From Geomobilimonas luticola (GTDB lineage Bacteria; Desulfobacterota; Desulfuromonadia; Geobacterales; Geobacteraceae): a stretch of DNA of 64,000 nt. Below the pieces are notes generated by a model. It ran no database searches, was not told the DNA's origin, and saw only the letters and a list, made by a program, of their open reading frames with translations. Below, in pieces: positions 44,618 to 53,389 of the stretch. The position numbers and the translations under genes were made by a program. Every line of letters begins with the position of its first letter. Position 1 is the stretch's first letter. The stretch lies in contig NZ_JAHCVK010000002.1 in NCBI RefSeq assembly GCF_018476905.1, positions 310,001 through 374,000 of the forward strand, read 5' to 3'.

Positions 44618-45307
44618 TCAGGCGTGGCTCTCGTCGTGGGGGATGCTGGAGACGTACTGGTCTATCTTGTGGCGGTCCTCGCGCGTCAGGCCGCTGAACT
44701 GCACGCCATATTTATAGCCACCATCCATCGTTCGTTCGTAGCGCATTACCTCACCCTCCGTTTCAATCGAGCCACTATCCGGGAGAGAAAAACTGCAGTT
44801 TATCCGCTCACTGACCTCGATCTTCTCTTCCGTTTCAAGCAGGATGCCGGTGAGACTGACATCATGGGAGATGCAGTAGAATCCGATCCCTCCCCGTATC
44901 GTTTTCACCTTTACCCGCAAGGGGACACGCTTGTCCCTGAGCATTCTGGCCGAAGCGAAGTCGCCGACAGCCTTGAGCAGCTGCACCGGTCGGACCGGCC
45001 GGGTGAGGCAGTAGTTTGCCGCGCTCCTGGCGGCTCGTTCGAGTTCGGCGGGGAGGTCATGACAGACCAGGATGATGGAGAGCTCCGCTGTGCCGGAGGA
45101 CTGGCGAAGGAGTGTGCAGAGTTCATCTCCACCCATATCCCCCAGCTGCAGATCGCTGAGCACAATGTCTGCAGGACTGTCGCGGTGATGCTGCAGAGCT
45201 TCCTCGCCAGATGCAGCGGTGGTTATCTCGAAATCGGACCTGTAGAGGAGGTGGGAATTTCTTTCCCGAAAATTTTCGGAGGGGCTGACGATCAGTATCT
45301 TCTTCAT
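44618..45307 (-). CDS. Receiver-PilZ fusion protein
   Basis: Residues 1-118 form a CheY-like receiver with Asp52 (VLSDLQLGDMGGDE). The acidic pair near the N terminus is reduced (SPSEN) and the conserved lysine is replaced by arginine (CLTRP), so phosphorylation may be altered. Residues 122-225 form a PilZ domain with RVPLR and HDVSLTG, which should bind c-di-GMP. It thus joins two-component input to c-di-GMP sensing. The upstream minus-strand neighbourhood is the region of DnaA-box-like sequences. A plus-strand frame over the same bases (44510-45409) is a shadow. Confidence 0.86.
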   Translation of the reverse strand: MKKILIVSPSENFRERNSHLLYRSDFEITTAASGEEALQHHRDSPADIVLSDLQLGDMGGDELCTLLRQSSGTAELSIILVCHDLPAELERAARSAANYCLTRPVRPVQLLKAVGDFASARMLRDKRVPLRVKVKTIRGGIGFYCISHDVSLTGILLETEEKIEVSERINCSFSLPDSGSIETEGEVMRYERTMDGGYKYGVQFSGLTREDRHKIDQYVSSIPHDESHA

Positions 45308-45830
45308 TGCGCAAATCCTAGCGGAATTCCGGCCGATTGTAAAGCGGGCAATGGGAGAACACGCCAGGCATCCAGGCTCTCCTGCACACAGGTAAGCGCG
45401 GAATCATGAGAAAAATTGTCGCGATCGCGTGTATCCACAAGATCTGTGGAAAAAACCTCCATAACTGTGGATAAGTTTCAAAAAGGTCATGTTTCTACGG
45501 GCACTTTAGCTCTTTGCTCATTAGAAAGGCATGGGGGCTAACTGGCCGGAATTACGTGTCAATAGTTATTTTTACCTGCGGCGGATGTCATACGGATTCG
45601 TCTGAAGCTGAAAACCGTCACAAACGGTGCAGAAAAGTGGATAACTCAAGATAACCACATCATAATTAGTGCACAGGTAACGGCCGATTATTAGAAAGTC
45701 ATCCCCGGCCCCGAGCCTCCAGGCCATTGAGAACGGCGGGTGAAGTGATACACTTCATGGGTATCATTGACCGGCTTTCATCCCCATTCTTCGCTCACTC
45801 CACCCAGTCCCTCGAGATACGCAGGTAGCG
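45308..45830. other. Intergenic region with a cluster of DnaA-box-like sequences
   Basis: This 523-base gap holds no convincing gene. It has a perfect DnaA box, TGTGGATAA (45466-45474, reverse orientation), and four near matches to TTATCCACA: GTATCCACA (45431-45439), TGTGGAAAA (45445-45453), AGTGGATAA (45636-45644) and the weaker ATAACCACA (45651-45659). No dnaA, dnaN or other origin genes adjoin it. A 23-codon frame at 45758 was judged too weak to list. Confidence 0.5.
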
Positions 45831-47600
45831 ATGGTTATCACCGCCGAAGAACATAGGGAGGCGACACTCCTGTATGTGGAGGATAACGCTTCGACGCGGG
45901 AGGCGGCTGCCCTCCTCCTGCACCGGAAATTCCCCCGGCTTGCCATCCTCGTGGCGGAAAACGGCCGGGAGGGGCTTGAGCTGTTCACCACCCACAGGCC
46001 TGAAATAGTACTGACCGACATCCAGATGCCTGCTATGGACGGCATCTGTATGTCCCGGGAGATCAAGTCCCTGGACAACAATGCCCGCATCATTGTCCTG
46101 ACGGCGACCGGTGATACCGACAGCATCATCGAGGCCATCGACATCGGAATTCGCCACTATGTGCTGAAGCCGGTCAAGACGGAAAAGCTTTTTTCCGCGA
46201 TCGAGCAGTGCCTCGACAGCATACGGCGGGAACGACAGTTCCGTCAGCAGGAAGAGTACATCCGGCATATCGCCTACCATGACATGCTGACAGGCCTCCC
46301 CAACCGGGAGCTGTTCAACGAGCTCCTCAGCCTGGCCCTGGCCCAGGTCCAGCGCCACGGCCAGAACCGGCTTCTTGCGGTACTCTTCCTCGACCTGGAC
46401 CGGTTCAAGGTCATCAACGACACCCTCGGCCATGGGGTCGGCGACCAGCTGCTCCAGGCAGTGGCCCAGCGCCTGAAGGAGAGCTGCCGACGTCACGGGG
46501 ACATCGTCGCCCGCCGGGGAGGCGACGAATTCATCATACTCCTGCCGGAGCTCGATACCGTCCAGGACGCGGCCAAGGTCGCCCAGAAGATAATCGATGC
46601 TTTCTCCCAAGCCTTCGTTCTCTCTGAACATGAACTATTCGTCAGCACGTGCATCGGCATCAGCATCTTTCCCGATGACGGCACCGACGGCGACACCCTT
46701 ATCAGCAATGCCGATATGGCCATGTATCGTGCCAAGGAGCATGGCAGGAACCAGTACCACCTTTATAACCTGTCCATGAATGCCCAGACCTCCAAGCGGC
46801 TTGCCATGGAAACGAACCTGCGCAAGGCAATGGAGCGGGAGGAGTTCTTCCTCAACTATCAGCCCAAGGTTAATGTCAAGACCGGCCGTGTTGTCAGTTT
46901 CGAGGCGCTGGTGCGCTGGCAGAACCCGGAATTGGGGCTGGTCGAACCGAAGCAGTTCATCCCCCTGGCGGAAGAGACCGGCATGATCATTCAGCTGGGT
47001 GAGTGGGTGCTGCGCACCGCGTGTGCCCAGAACCGGGCCTGGCAGGAAGCCGAGTACCCCCCCATGCGCGTGGCCGTCAACTTTTCTCCCCGGCAGTTCC
47101 AGATTCTCCGGTTGGCGGACATGGTGGAAAGGGTCCTGGCTGAGACGGATCTTGACCCTCGATGGCTGGAACTTGAAGTGACCGAGGGGATCATGCTCCA
47201 GAATGTGGAAAACACGGTAACGACACTTCGTCGACTGAGCGATCTGGGGGTGCATATTTCCATAGACGATTTCGGGACCGGTTACTCATCACTCTCCTAT
47301 ATCAAGAAACTCCCCATAAACACCCTCAAGATCGATCAGTCCTTCGTGAACGATATCACCACCAACCCGGATGACGCGGCGATTGCCACGGCGGTGATTA
47401 CTCTCGCACAGAGCCTCAGGCTGAGCGTGATTGCCGAAGGAGTAGAGTCCGAGGGGCAGGCACGACTCCTCGATTCACTCGAATGCTCTGAAATGCAGGG
47501 GTATTTCTTCAGTCGACCACTCAACACTGCAGAGTTCCCCCCTCTTATGAACAAACTCCACTGGCGGCGTGACATGCCCAACAACACCTCAATCCATTAG
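45831..47600 (+). CDS. Response regulator with GGDEF and EAL domains
   Basis: The 589-residue protein has a receiver (1-130) with Asp63 ([12 protein letters not shown]) and lysine in LKPVK, a GGDEF domain (about 145-310) with intact RRGGDEF and an upstream RHGD inhibitory-site motif, and an EAL domain (about 330-580) with FEALVRW and [16 protein letters not shown], which includes the catalytic-loop residues. Both c-di-GMP synthesis and breakdown motifs appear intact, so the net activity cannot be predicted. No cognate kinase is fused; the large kinase gene downstream is convergent and shares the terminator region. Confidence 0.93.
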   Translation: MVITAEEHREATLLYVEDNASTREAAALLLHRKFPRLAILVAENGREGLELFTTHRPEIVLTDIQMPAMDGICMSREIKSLDNNARIIVLTATGDTDSIIEAIDIGIRHYVLKPVKTEKLFSAIEQCLDSIRRERQFRQQEEYIRHIAYHDMLTGLPNRELFNELLSLALAQVQRHGQNRLLAVLFLDLDRFKVINDTLGHGVGDQLLQAVAQRLKESCRRHGDIVARRGGDEFIILLPELDTVQDAAKVAQKIIDAFSQAFVLSEHELFVSTCIGISIFPDDGTDGDTLISNADMAMYRAKEHGRNQYHLYNLSMNAQTSKRLAMETNLRKAMEREEFFLNYQPKVNVKTGRVVSFEALVRWQNPELGLVEPKQFIPLAEETGMIIQLGEWVLRTACAQNRAWQEAEYPPMRVAVNFSPRQFQILRLADMVERVLAETDLDPRWLELEVTEGIMLQNVENTVTTLRRLSDLGVHISIDDFGTGYSSLSYIKKLPINTLKIDQSFVNDITTNPDDAAIATAVITLAQSLRLSVIAEGVESEGQARLLDSLECSEMQGYFFSRPLNTAEFPPLMNKLHWRRDMPNNTSIH

Positions 47601-47626
47601 ATAACGCGGTCAGGCCATCGGATACT

Positions 47627-47670
47627 AAGAAACCGGCCCCCTTTGTCACAAGGCGAGCCGGTTTCTTTTT
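47627..47670. terminator. Bidirectional terminator between convergent genes
   Basis: AAGAAACCGGC pairs with GCCGGTTTCTT around a 19-base loop that itself contains CCTTTGT/ACAAGG, and a T tract follows on the plus strand. It separates the GGDEF-EAL gene from the convergent histidine kinase gene. Confidence 0.82.
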
Positions 47671-47706
47671 GTTGCCAAGAACTAAGTGTGAACAGTTGAC
47701 ATGGTC

Positions 47707-50700
47707 TTACAGGGCAAACCAGAAAGTCGCCCCCTTGTCCGGTTCACCTTCCGCCCAGATCCTGCCTCCATGGCGCCGGATGATCCGTTCCACCGTGGCG
47801 AGGCCGATGCCGTGCCCTTTGAATTCGCCGGCACCCGGGAGCCGCTGGAAGGGAAGGAAGAGCTTCTCCGCATCCGCCATATTGAAGCCGGTCCCGTTGT
47901 CACGGACAAAACAGGCTGCAGTTCCGTCGATGTCGATCACGCCGAGTTCGATTACTGCCTCCTCCCGGTTGGCAGTGTACTTCCAGGCGTTGCCGAAGAG
48001 GTTTTCCAGGACCACACGCAGCAGCTTCGCATCACCGTTGACCGAGATCCCGTCGGCTATTCGGAACGTGACCCTGCGGTCCGGGGCGGTCAACGTAAGT
48101 TCCGCGGCTACCGTATGTGCAATCGAGCTGAGATCGACCGTTTCCCGGTGCAACTCGCTGCGGGTAAGGCAGGAAAGCTTGAGCAGGGCGTCGATGAGTT
48201 CATTCATGCGGACAGCACCGCTCTGGACCTCCTGCAGATATCCGAGGCATTCTTCTTTCAGGTGGTCGCCGCACACCTCCCGGATGACCTGGCAGTAACC
48301 GCTGATGACCGTCAGGGGTTTGCGCAGGTCGTGGGAAACTGAATAGCTGAACGTCTCCATCTCCCGGTTGGCGTTCTCCAGTTCCATGGCCCGCGCCATC
48401 AGGTCGGTGTTCAGCTTTTCTATCTCTTCCTGCGCTCGCTTGCGGTCAGTCACGTCGGTCATGACGGCCAGCGAGCGGACGACCTCCCCTTCGTCGTTAC
48501 GTTCGGCTATGGCGGAGAGGAGGACGTCCATGATCTCGCCGTTCTTTTTCACGAACCGGTACGCTATGTCTTTGCAGGAGCCGGTACGAAAAAATTCGGG
48601 CAGGACGACGTCTTCGGCGTACTGCCGGGATGCATCCGTCATGAATTCCGTGGTCTTCCGGCCGATCACTTCGCTTCTCTCGTAGCCGAGCGTGTCGAGC
48701 CAGTAATTGCTTACACTGACCAGCAGTCCGTCGTGATCAATGGAGTGGAGCATGACCGGCGTCTCATTGTAGAGGCTGCGATAACGCTCTTCGCTCCGGC
48801 GCAACTCCTCCTCCGCTTTTTTGCGGGCGGTAATGTCGTTCACCAGGCTCAAAAGGCATCGTTCTGCGCCGATTGAGATGATCTCCGCCGAATAGAGGCC
48901 GGTGATGATGGCGCCCGACTTGCTCCTGAAGCCGATCTCCTGGTTGCGCACCTTTTCTCCCTCCGCCAGCTTCCTGATAACCATTGCCCGCTCTTCCCTG
49001 TTTTCCCATATGTCCAGCCCCAGCGAACAACGGCCGATCACTTCGTCGCGCCGGTACTCCATCATGCGTTCGAAGGCTTCATTGACCTCCAGGTACTTCC
49101 CGTCTGCAAGGGTGGCGATGACGAGGGCGCTCGGCACGGCCTGGAAGGCCAGAGAAAATTTTTCTTTTTCTTCCCGCAGCGCCTCTTCGGCCCGCCGGTG
49201 CTGCATGAGACGCCACATCCCCTGCATGAGAAGCGTCAACTGGTGGACGTCGGTCTCATCATACTCCTCATCCTTGTTTCCGACCCCGGCGACGATCACG
49301 ATCCGTTCACCGTCGAAAATCGGGGCGTTCATGTGGCGGCGGACCTCCACGTGCCCCGGTGGATACCCTTTCTTGCAGGGGTTGGGGGCTGTGTAGTCAT
49401 TGGTGATGACCGGTCTGCGCTGCCGTACCGCTTCTCCCCAGAGTCCCGTGCCGGACAGCGGATATTCCCGTGGTTTGTCGGAAATGGCGCATTCCTGCAT
49501 CGCCGCCCGCGACCAGGAGTACATGGTCAGAACTGATTCGTCGTCGTTGACGAATGCCAGGTAGCCTATCGTACTCCTGGTCAGCCGAACCGTTTCCTCC
49601 AGGGCCAGGTCCGCAATTTCCTTGAGTGACGAGGACGTCATCTCGTTCAGCCGCAGGAGGGTTTTGAGTCTGGATTCGTTGACGGTCTGCTGTGTCTCCA
49701 GTTCGCTGACCATCTGATTGAACGCCTGGGCCATAACGCCGATCTCGTCGCTGGAGTCGATTTCCAGAAGGTGGTGGTGACCGAAGTCCGCCGGCAGTGA
49801 TTCCACGTGTCGGGTAAAGGTTGCGAGCGGCGCGGTGAGCCTTTTCATCAAGAGCCAGACGATTGCCAGAACGGCAATGGTGAGCACCAGTGTCGCCAGA
49901 AGGAAATAGTGCCGCGTGGTTTTCAGCGGGGCGTAGGCTTCGGCGGAGGGGTAGTTCGCCGCCAGTATCCACCCGGCGGTACGCAGGTGCCGGACCGACG
50001 AGATGACCCGTATTCCCTGGGAGCTTATGGTCTCTTCGCTTCCTTCGAATCCGGCAAGGGCCTTCTCGTAGAGGGGGGTTGCCCCCGGCGACATCCTGGT
50101 CAGGATTCTGTTCCTGTCGGGGTGGACAATGATGGTCCGGTCACGATCGGTCAGGTAGAAATAGCTGGCATCGCCGTACCGGGTGCGGGAAAGGTCCTGG
50201 AGGAAATTTCTCCCCCAGAGGTCGAAACTCCCGCCGAGGATCCCCGTCAGCCTCCCCTGGCGGTCGAAGACCGGTGCGGAGAGAAATATGGCGGGATGGC
50301 CGGGAGTGCGGGAGGAGGTGTAGGGTTTGGAAATGCAGGGTTTTCCGGTTGCTATCGTCTGCCGGAAATACTCCTGGGAGGTCAGGTCCAGCTCCCGCCT
50401 GCCGGGGAGAAAGGGGCTTTCCGCTATGAGCTTTCCGTCACGGGAGATGAGGAACAGACCGTTATCGAAGACGGAGAGGAGGAGGATGCGGGCATCGAGG
50501 AAGTGCTGAGCCCGGTCGCTGCTGCGAACTGTTTCCGGCGGCAGTTCTCGCGCCGCGGTTATGAGTGCATTGTGGGCCAGGGCCAGCTTGTCGTCGATGT
50601 TTGCCGCCAGGGAAGAAACCAGGGCATACTGCTGCCGGCTGATGGCCTTTCCCAGGGACTGTTCCTGGTAGTAAAGGGCTCCCCACGCCAGCAGGACGAT

Positions 50701-50763
50701 CACCACCACGAACATGAGGGAAACCGCCAGAGCCATCTTGGTTTTCATGCTGAGGTCTTTCAT
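47707..50763 (-). CDS. Membrane sensor histidine kinase (Cache-HAMP-GAF-PAS-PAS-HisKA-HATPase)
   Basis: The 1018-residue protein has a first membrane helix (about 9-29), a periplasmic dCache-like domain (about 32-280), a second helix (about 282-304), HAMP, a GAF domain (about 370-525), and two PAS domains (about 540-790). It ends in a HisKA domain with FSYSVSHDLRKPL and a HATPase with NLFGNAWKY, RDNGTGFNM and GHGIGLA. No receiver is attached, and the natural partner is unknown; the convergent GGDEF-EAL response regulator is one candidate. An internal ATG five codons in is an alternative start. The divergence from ordinary kinases is only in the number of sensor domains. Confidence 0.92.
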   Translation of the reverse strand: MKDLSMKTKMALAVSLMFVVVIVLLAWGALYYQEQSLGKAISRQQYALVSSLAANIDDKLALAHNALITAARELPPETVRSSDRAQHFLDARILLLSVFDNGLFLISRDGKLIAESPFLPGRRELDLTSQEYFRQTIATGKPCISKPYTSSRTPGHPAIFLSAPVFDRQGRLTGILGGSFDLWGRNFLQDLSRTRYGDASYFYLTDRDRTIIVHPDRNRILTRMSPGATPLYEKALAGFEGSEETISSQGIRVISSVRHLRTAGWILAANYPSAEAYAPLKTTRHYFLLATLVLTIAVLAIVWLLMKRLTAPLATFTRHVESLPADFGHHHLLEIDSSDEIGVMAQAFNQMVSELETQQTVNESRLKTLLRLNEMTSSSLKEIADLALEETVRLTRSTIGYLAFVNDDESVLTMYSWSRAAMQECAISDKPREYPLSGTGLWGEAVRQRRPVITNDYTAPNPCKKGYPPGHVEVRRHMNAPIFDGERIVIVAGVGNKDEEYDETDVHQLTLLMQGMWRLMQHRRAEEALREEKEKFSLAFQAVPSALVIATLADGKYLEVNEAFERMMEYRRDEVIGRCSLGLDIWENREERAMVIRKLAEGEKVRNQEIGFRSKSGAIITGLYSAEIISIGAERCLLSLVNDITARKKAEEELRRSEERYRSLYNETPVMLHSIDHDGLLVSVSNYWLDTLGYERSEVIGRKTTEFMTDASRQYAEDVVLPEFFRTGSCKDIAYRFVKKNGEIMDVLLSAIAERNDEGEVVRSLAVMTDVTDRKRAQEEIEKLNTDLMARAMELENANREMETFSYSVSHDLRKPLTVISGYCQVIREVCGDHLKEECLGYLQEVQSGAVRMNELIDALLKLSCLTRSELHRETVDLSSIAHTVAAELTLTAPDRRVTFRIADGISVNGDAKLLRVVLENLFGNAWKYTANREEAVIELGVIDIDGTAACFVRDNGTGFNMADAEKLFLPFQRLPGAGEFKGHGIGLATVERIIRRHGGRIWAEGEPDKGATFWFAL

Positions 50764-50887
50764 GCCCCATCGACTCCGCGTGCGTCGGGATGTGTAAAGT
50801 ATAATCCGGGTTGCGACAGTTGCACTAAAAATGAAACATCCGGGTCAAGGAGGAGCAGTTCATGCGGATGTCATTCTGGAGAACCGG

Positions 50888-51559
50888 CTAGTGAGGCGGT
50901 GTGCCCATCTGGCTTTTGAGCCATCTGAAGGGGAAATCAACGTTGAAATAGAGCTTTCTCTTTTCGCCGGTCTTTACCTTTTCTACCTCCAGTTCGTCGA
51001 ATGTGAGTCCTTCTCTCTCCAGCCCCTTTTGAGCTACCGACCTGAAACCGTTCATTCTCAACAGGAAATACTCTTCACTGGTACTGATTACCACAAATGC
51101 CGATTCAGGTGCCTGTCCATCGCCCGATTCGTAAATCGAGTCCATGAGGCCTTTTAGCACGGTTGAATGAAAAACAGACTTTTCGGGATTCTTTAATTCC
51201 CGGTACCCGATCCGGCTGATGAAATGGGCATCCAGGTCCACATAGTTTTTTTCCAGCACCGCCTGGGCATGCTTGACGGCAGCGTCAAAATTTTCGCCGT
51301 TCAATGCCTCGAACATTGCGTCGCGCTCCCCATCGGGGGAGTAGGGGTTATACTCTTTTGTTTTCGTGAAGGAAAAACGCAAGCGTGCATAGTCAATCGA
51401 GGTGTCACCGCTCTTCAGCTGCTTGACGAGGGCATGATAATCCTTCACCGGTTCCGGCTTCTCGCCGCAAAACGCGGTCCCCTGGTGCAGCAGCATCATG
51501 AAACAGGAGAGCAGGAATGCTCTTCCCCAGGCAAGCGCACGCATCATCGGCAGTCCCAT
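50888..51559 (-). CDS. DUF4919-like exported protein
   Basis: The 223-residue protein has a signal peptide (about 1-31) followed by the DUF4919 pattern: DYARLRFSFTKTKEYNPYSPDGERDAMF, repeated helical pairs (residues 80-140), then ISTSEEYFLLRMNGFRSVAQ and a terminal beta-rich segment. The function of this family is not known. A perfect GGAGGA lies upstream of the ATG. The gene lies between the histidine kinase (downstream) and a membrane-protein gene on the same strand. Confidence 0.78.
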   Translation of the reverse strand: MGLPMMRALAWGRAFLLSCFMMLLHQGTAFCGEKPEPVKDYHALVKQLKSGDTSIDYARLRFSFTKTKEYNPYSPDGERDAMFEALNGENFDAAVKHAQAVLEKNYVDLDAHFISRIGYRELKNPEKSVFHSTVLKGLMDSIYESGDGQAPESAFVVISTSEEYFLLRMNGFRSVAQKGLEREGLTFDELEVEKVKTGEKRKLYFNVDFPFRWLKSQMGTPPH

Positions 51560-51638
51560 ACGTCCTCCTCTGATTCTCTGGTTTGATTGAGCTACGAATT
51601 GAGCTTATGCGGCCGAAACGCTTCCCTCTGTGGATCTG

Positions 51639-52160
51639 TTACGGCAACTCGTGCCCGTTTGTTGCGATCGATGCTGTCGCGCGCTTTTTAATGGTGAACA
51701 GGGCGATCAGCAAGGCGAGTTCCGCCACACCGGCGACAACGAGTATGATCTTCATCGTTATGGGCGCCGCCCCGGGAAACGCCGGCATGATCATGGCAGC
51801 AACGAAGACGGCGATCGGGACGGCTAGAAGCAGCGTCACCAGCGTCGTACGCCGCCGGTCGCTTTTGTCTGGCGTCCTCCCCTTTGCAGGGGTAACCATC
51901 ATTTTCTGAAAGCCTGCAATCACCCCCACGATGGGGATGGCGAGCACGACGACCATGCCCCAGAATGAGGCCATGGAATACGGCTGATACTGTTTCCCCT
52001 TGAGGAACAGGTAATAGCCGAGGGAGAGGAGCAGTGCTGAAAACAGGTAGAGGTACGGGAACCGGTCATAGACCATGAGGCCTGCCACATGCATGATCGA
52101 ACCGGCGGCAAGGCAGAATGTGACGAGTGGCATGTGTCTGTTCGGCTCTGGCGCGGTCAT
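51639..52160 (-). CDS. Small multi-membrane protein, unknown function
   Basis: This 173-residue protein has about five hydrophobic helices (near residues 12-30, 36-50, 62-84, 107-128 and 135-156) separated by a basic cytoplasmic loop (KGRTPDKSDRRR). It has no recognised motif. The ribosome site is GGAGGAG, six bases before the ATG. It may be co-transcribed with the DUF4919-like gene 79 bases downstream on the same strand. Confidence 0.7.
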   Translation of the reverse strand: MTAPEPNRHMPLVTFCLAAGSIMHVAGLMVYDRFPYLYLFSALLLSLGYYLFLKGKQYQPYSMASFWGMVVVLAIPIVGVIAGFQKMMVTPAKGRTPDKSDRRRTTLVTLLLAVPIAVFVAAMIMPAFPGAAPITMKIILVVAGVAELALLIALFTIKKRATASIATNGHELP

Positions 52161-52716
52161 ATCAGCTCCTCCTTCACATCACTCAAAAGCAATTGTCGTT
52201 CCTCTTTGCCGGGTAATGGCGTGGAGAGCAAGATTCCAGTAACAAAAAACTGTTTTGAAACGGCCGCAGGCCTCATATGCAGAAGTTAACAAAGCCGGTA
52301 CCATGGTATTCCCAAGCATATCGCTATCCGATGACTTAAGAAGAGCCTGACAGGCTGTTGGAGGTGTTAATTCCGTCAATTTTTTCGGGGCATTAAGTGA
52401 AATAACATGCTAGTTTGTCCTTTAGAAAGCCATATGGCGATTCATTAATTGTATGATAGTAATACTTTGTTACAATACCGCATCTGTCGTAAAAAACGTA
52501 ATATTTTACTGAGTTATTGTGTCGGTATGAATAATGCTTCAGTTAATAAGTTTAGTTTAAGCAAGGGAGACACCCATGAAGTTGGCCAGTACCGTATGAA
52601 GGAAGTGCAGAAGAAAAAAGGGTGTGAAATGATGCTGGAGATGAAGGAAGGTCCGTAAGGGGAAAATAACCAGTTGCGAACCATGCGGTTAATCTGGCTT
52701 TTCGAAGGAGGCAGGT
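52161..52716. other. AT-rich intergenic region
   Basis: This gap between divergent genes is visibly more AT-rich than the flanks. It contains a perfect palindrome, AGCCTG-A-CAGGCT (52344-52356), and several weak -10-like TATAAT-type words near 52430-52480, so promoters for both directions are likely here. The only frame of note is the 43-codon one listed separately. Confidence 0.5.
52527..52658 (+). CDS. Doubtful 43-residue ORF
   Basis: ATG 52527 opens a 43-codon frame (MNNASVNKFSLSKGDTHEVG and onward, rich in Lys and Met). It has no clear ribosome site and no recognised family. Its second half is hydrophilic and helical. A separate ATG at 52576 with AAGGGAG upstream leads to a frame that stops after seven codons, which could mean a decayed gene. 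It is kept only as a possibility. Confidence 0.2.
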   Translation: MNNASVNKFSLSKGDTHEVGQYRMKEVQKKKGCEMMLEMKEGP

Positions 52717-53172
52717 ATGTTCAGGCGCTTGTGTTTAGTGACGCTACTGTTGTTGCTCTTTAGTTCGGTTACCGACGCACTTGCTTCGAGTGAAAGGCCA
52801 AGAATACCCGGCACGGGGCGACGGTCAAGTGAACAATCAACTGCGAAGATGTCCTGCACGGATATTTTGGGATCATGGAAAAATGACTCTTCAATGCGGG
52901 ACTTTCTGGCAACACACGATTGCTCTTGCCCGAATGCCGAACGACCGCCAGTATGCCCGGAAAAAGGCAAAAGTGTAGCCGGTGAGAAAAGCTACAATTT
53001 TTACTGGAAAATCGATTTCACCACTACTTCGGGGAAACACTATATCACCGACGGCACTTATGTAGGCATTCACAGCACCTATGAAGAAGCAGTTAAAGCC
53101 TGCACTGACGATGCAAAAAGGGTCACGGAGATGGGGGACTCGATTCTGTCGCTTACCTGCACACCACAGTAG
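52717..53172 (+). CDS. Exported Cys-containing protein, unknown function
   Basis: The 151-residue protein has a signal peptide (MFRRLCLVTLLLLLFSS, cleavage near residue 24), a short basic Ser/Arg-rich linker, and a compact domain with six cysteines (SCTDI, CSCPNAERPPVC, KACTDD, LTCTP). The KSYNFYWKIDFTTTSGKHY segment suggests beta strands. A strong ribosome site (GGAGGCAGG) precedes the ATG. It opens the long plus-strand run of exported proteins. I do not recognise the family. Confidence 0.75.
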   Translation: MFRRLCLVTLLLLLFSSVTDALASSERPRIPGTGRRSSEQSTAKMSCTDILGSWKNDSSMRDFLATHDCSCPNAERPPVCPEKGKSVAGEKSYNFYWKIDFTTTSGKHYITDGTYVGIHSTYEEAVKACTDDAKRVTEMGDSILSLTCTPQ

Positions 53173-53389
53173 TAATGTGAGACGTGAATACCTTGTCGAC
53201 ATTGGAATCGCGGCACGCTGAGGTCAGGGAAAACGATTTAGCAGGAGATATTTTTTTCGATATGCGGGAACATTCCCCGATTCGACCCTGTCTAAGAAAG
53301 CAAATGACCGCAACCTGTTTGCGAATTCCCGATTGCCGGTGCACGGATGCTCCCCTGAACCGTTACCGCGCCATCACCAAGGAGACACC

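Noticed and set aside
44510-45409. 299-codon plus-strand frame
   Set aside because: It is antisense to the receiver-PilZ gene, whose motifs are clear, and has no family features.
45308-45830. Chromosomal origin of replication
   Set aside because: DnaA boxes are present, but dnaA, dnaN, gidA, parAB or similar origin markers are absent, and I see no clear AT-rich unwinding repeats.
49807-50919. 370-codon plus-strand frame inside the histidine kinase region
   Set aside because: It is antisense to the Cache domain of the kinase and Gly/Arg-rich without motifs.
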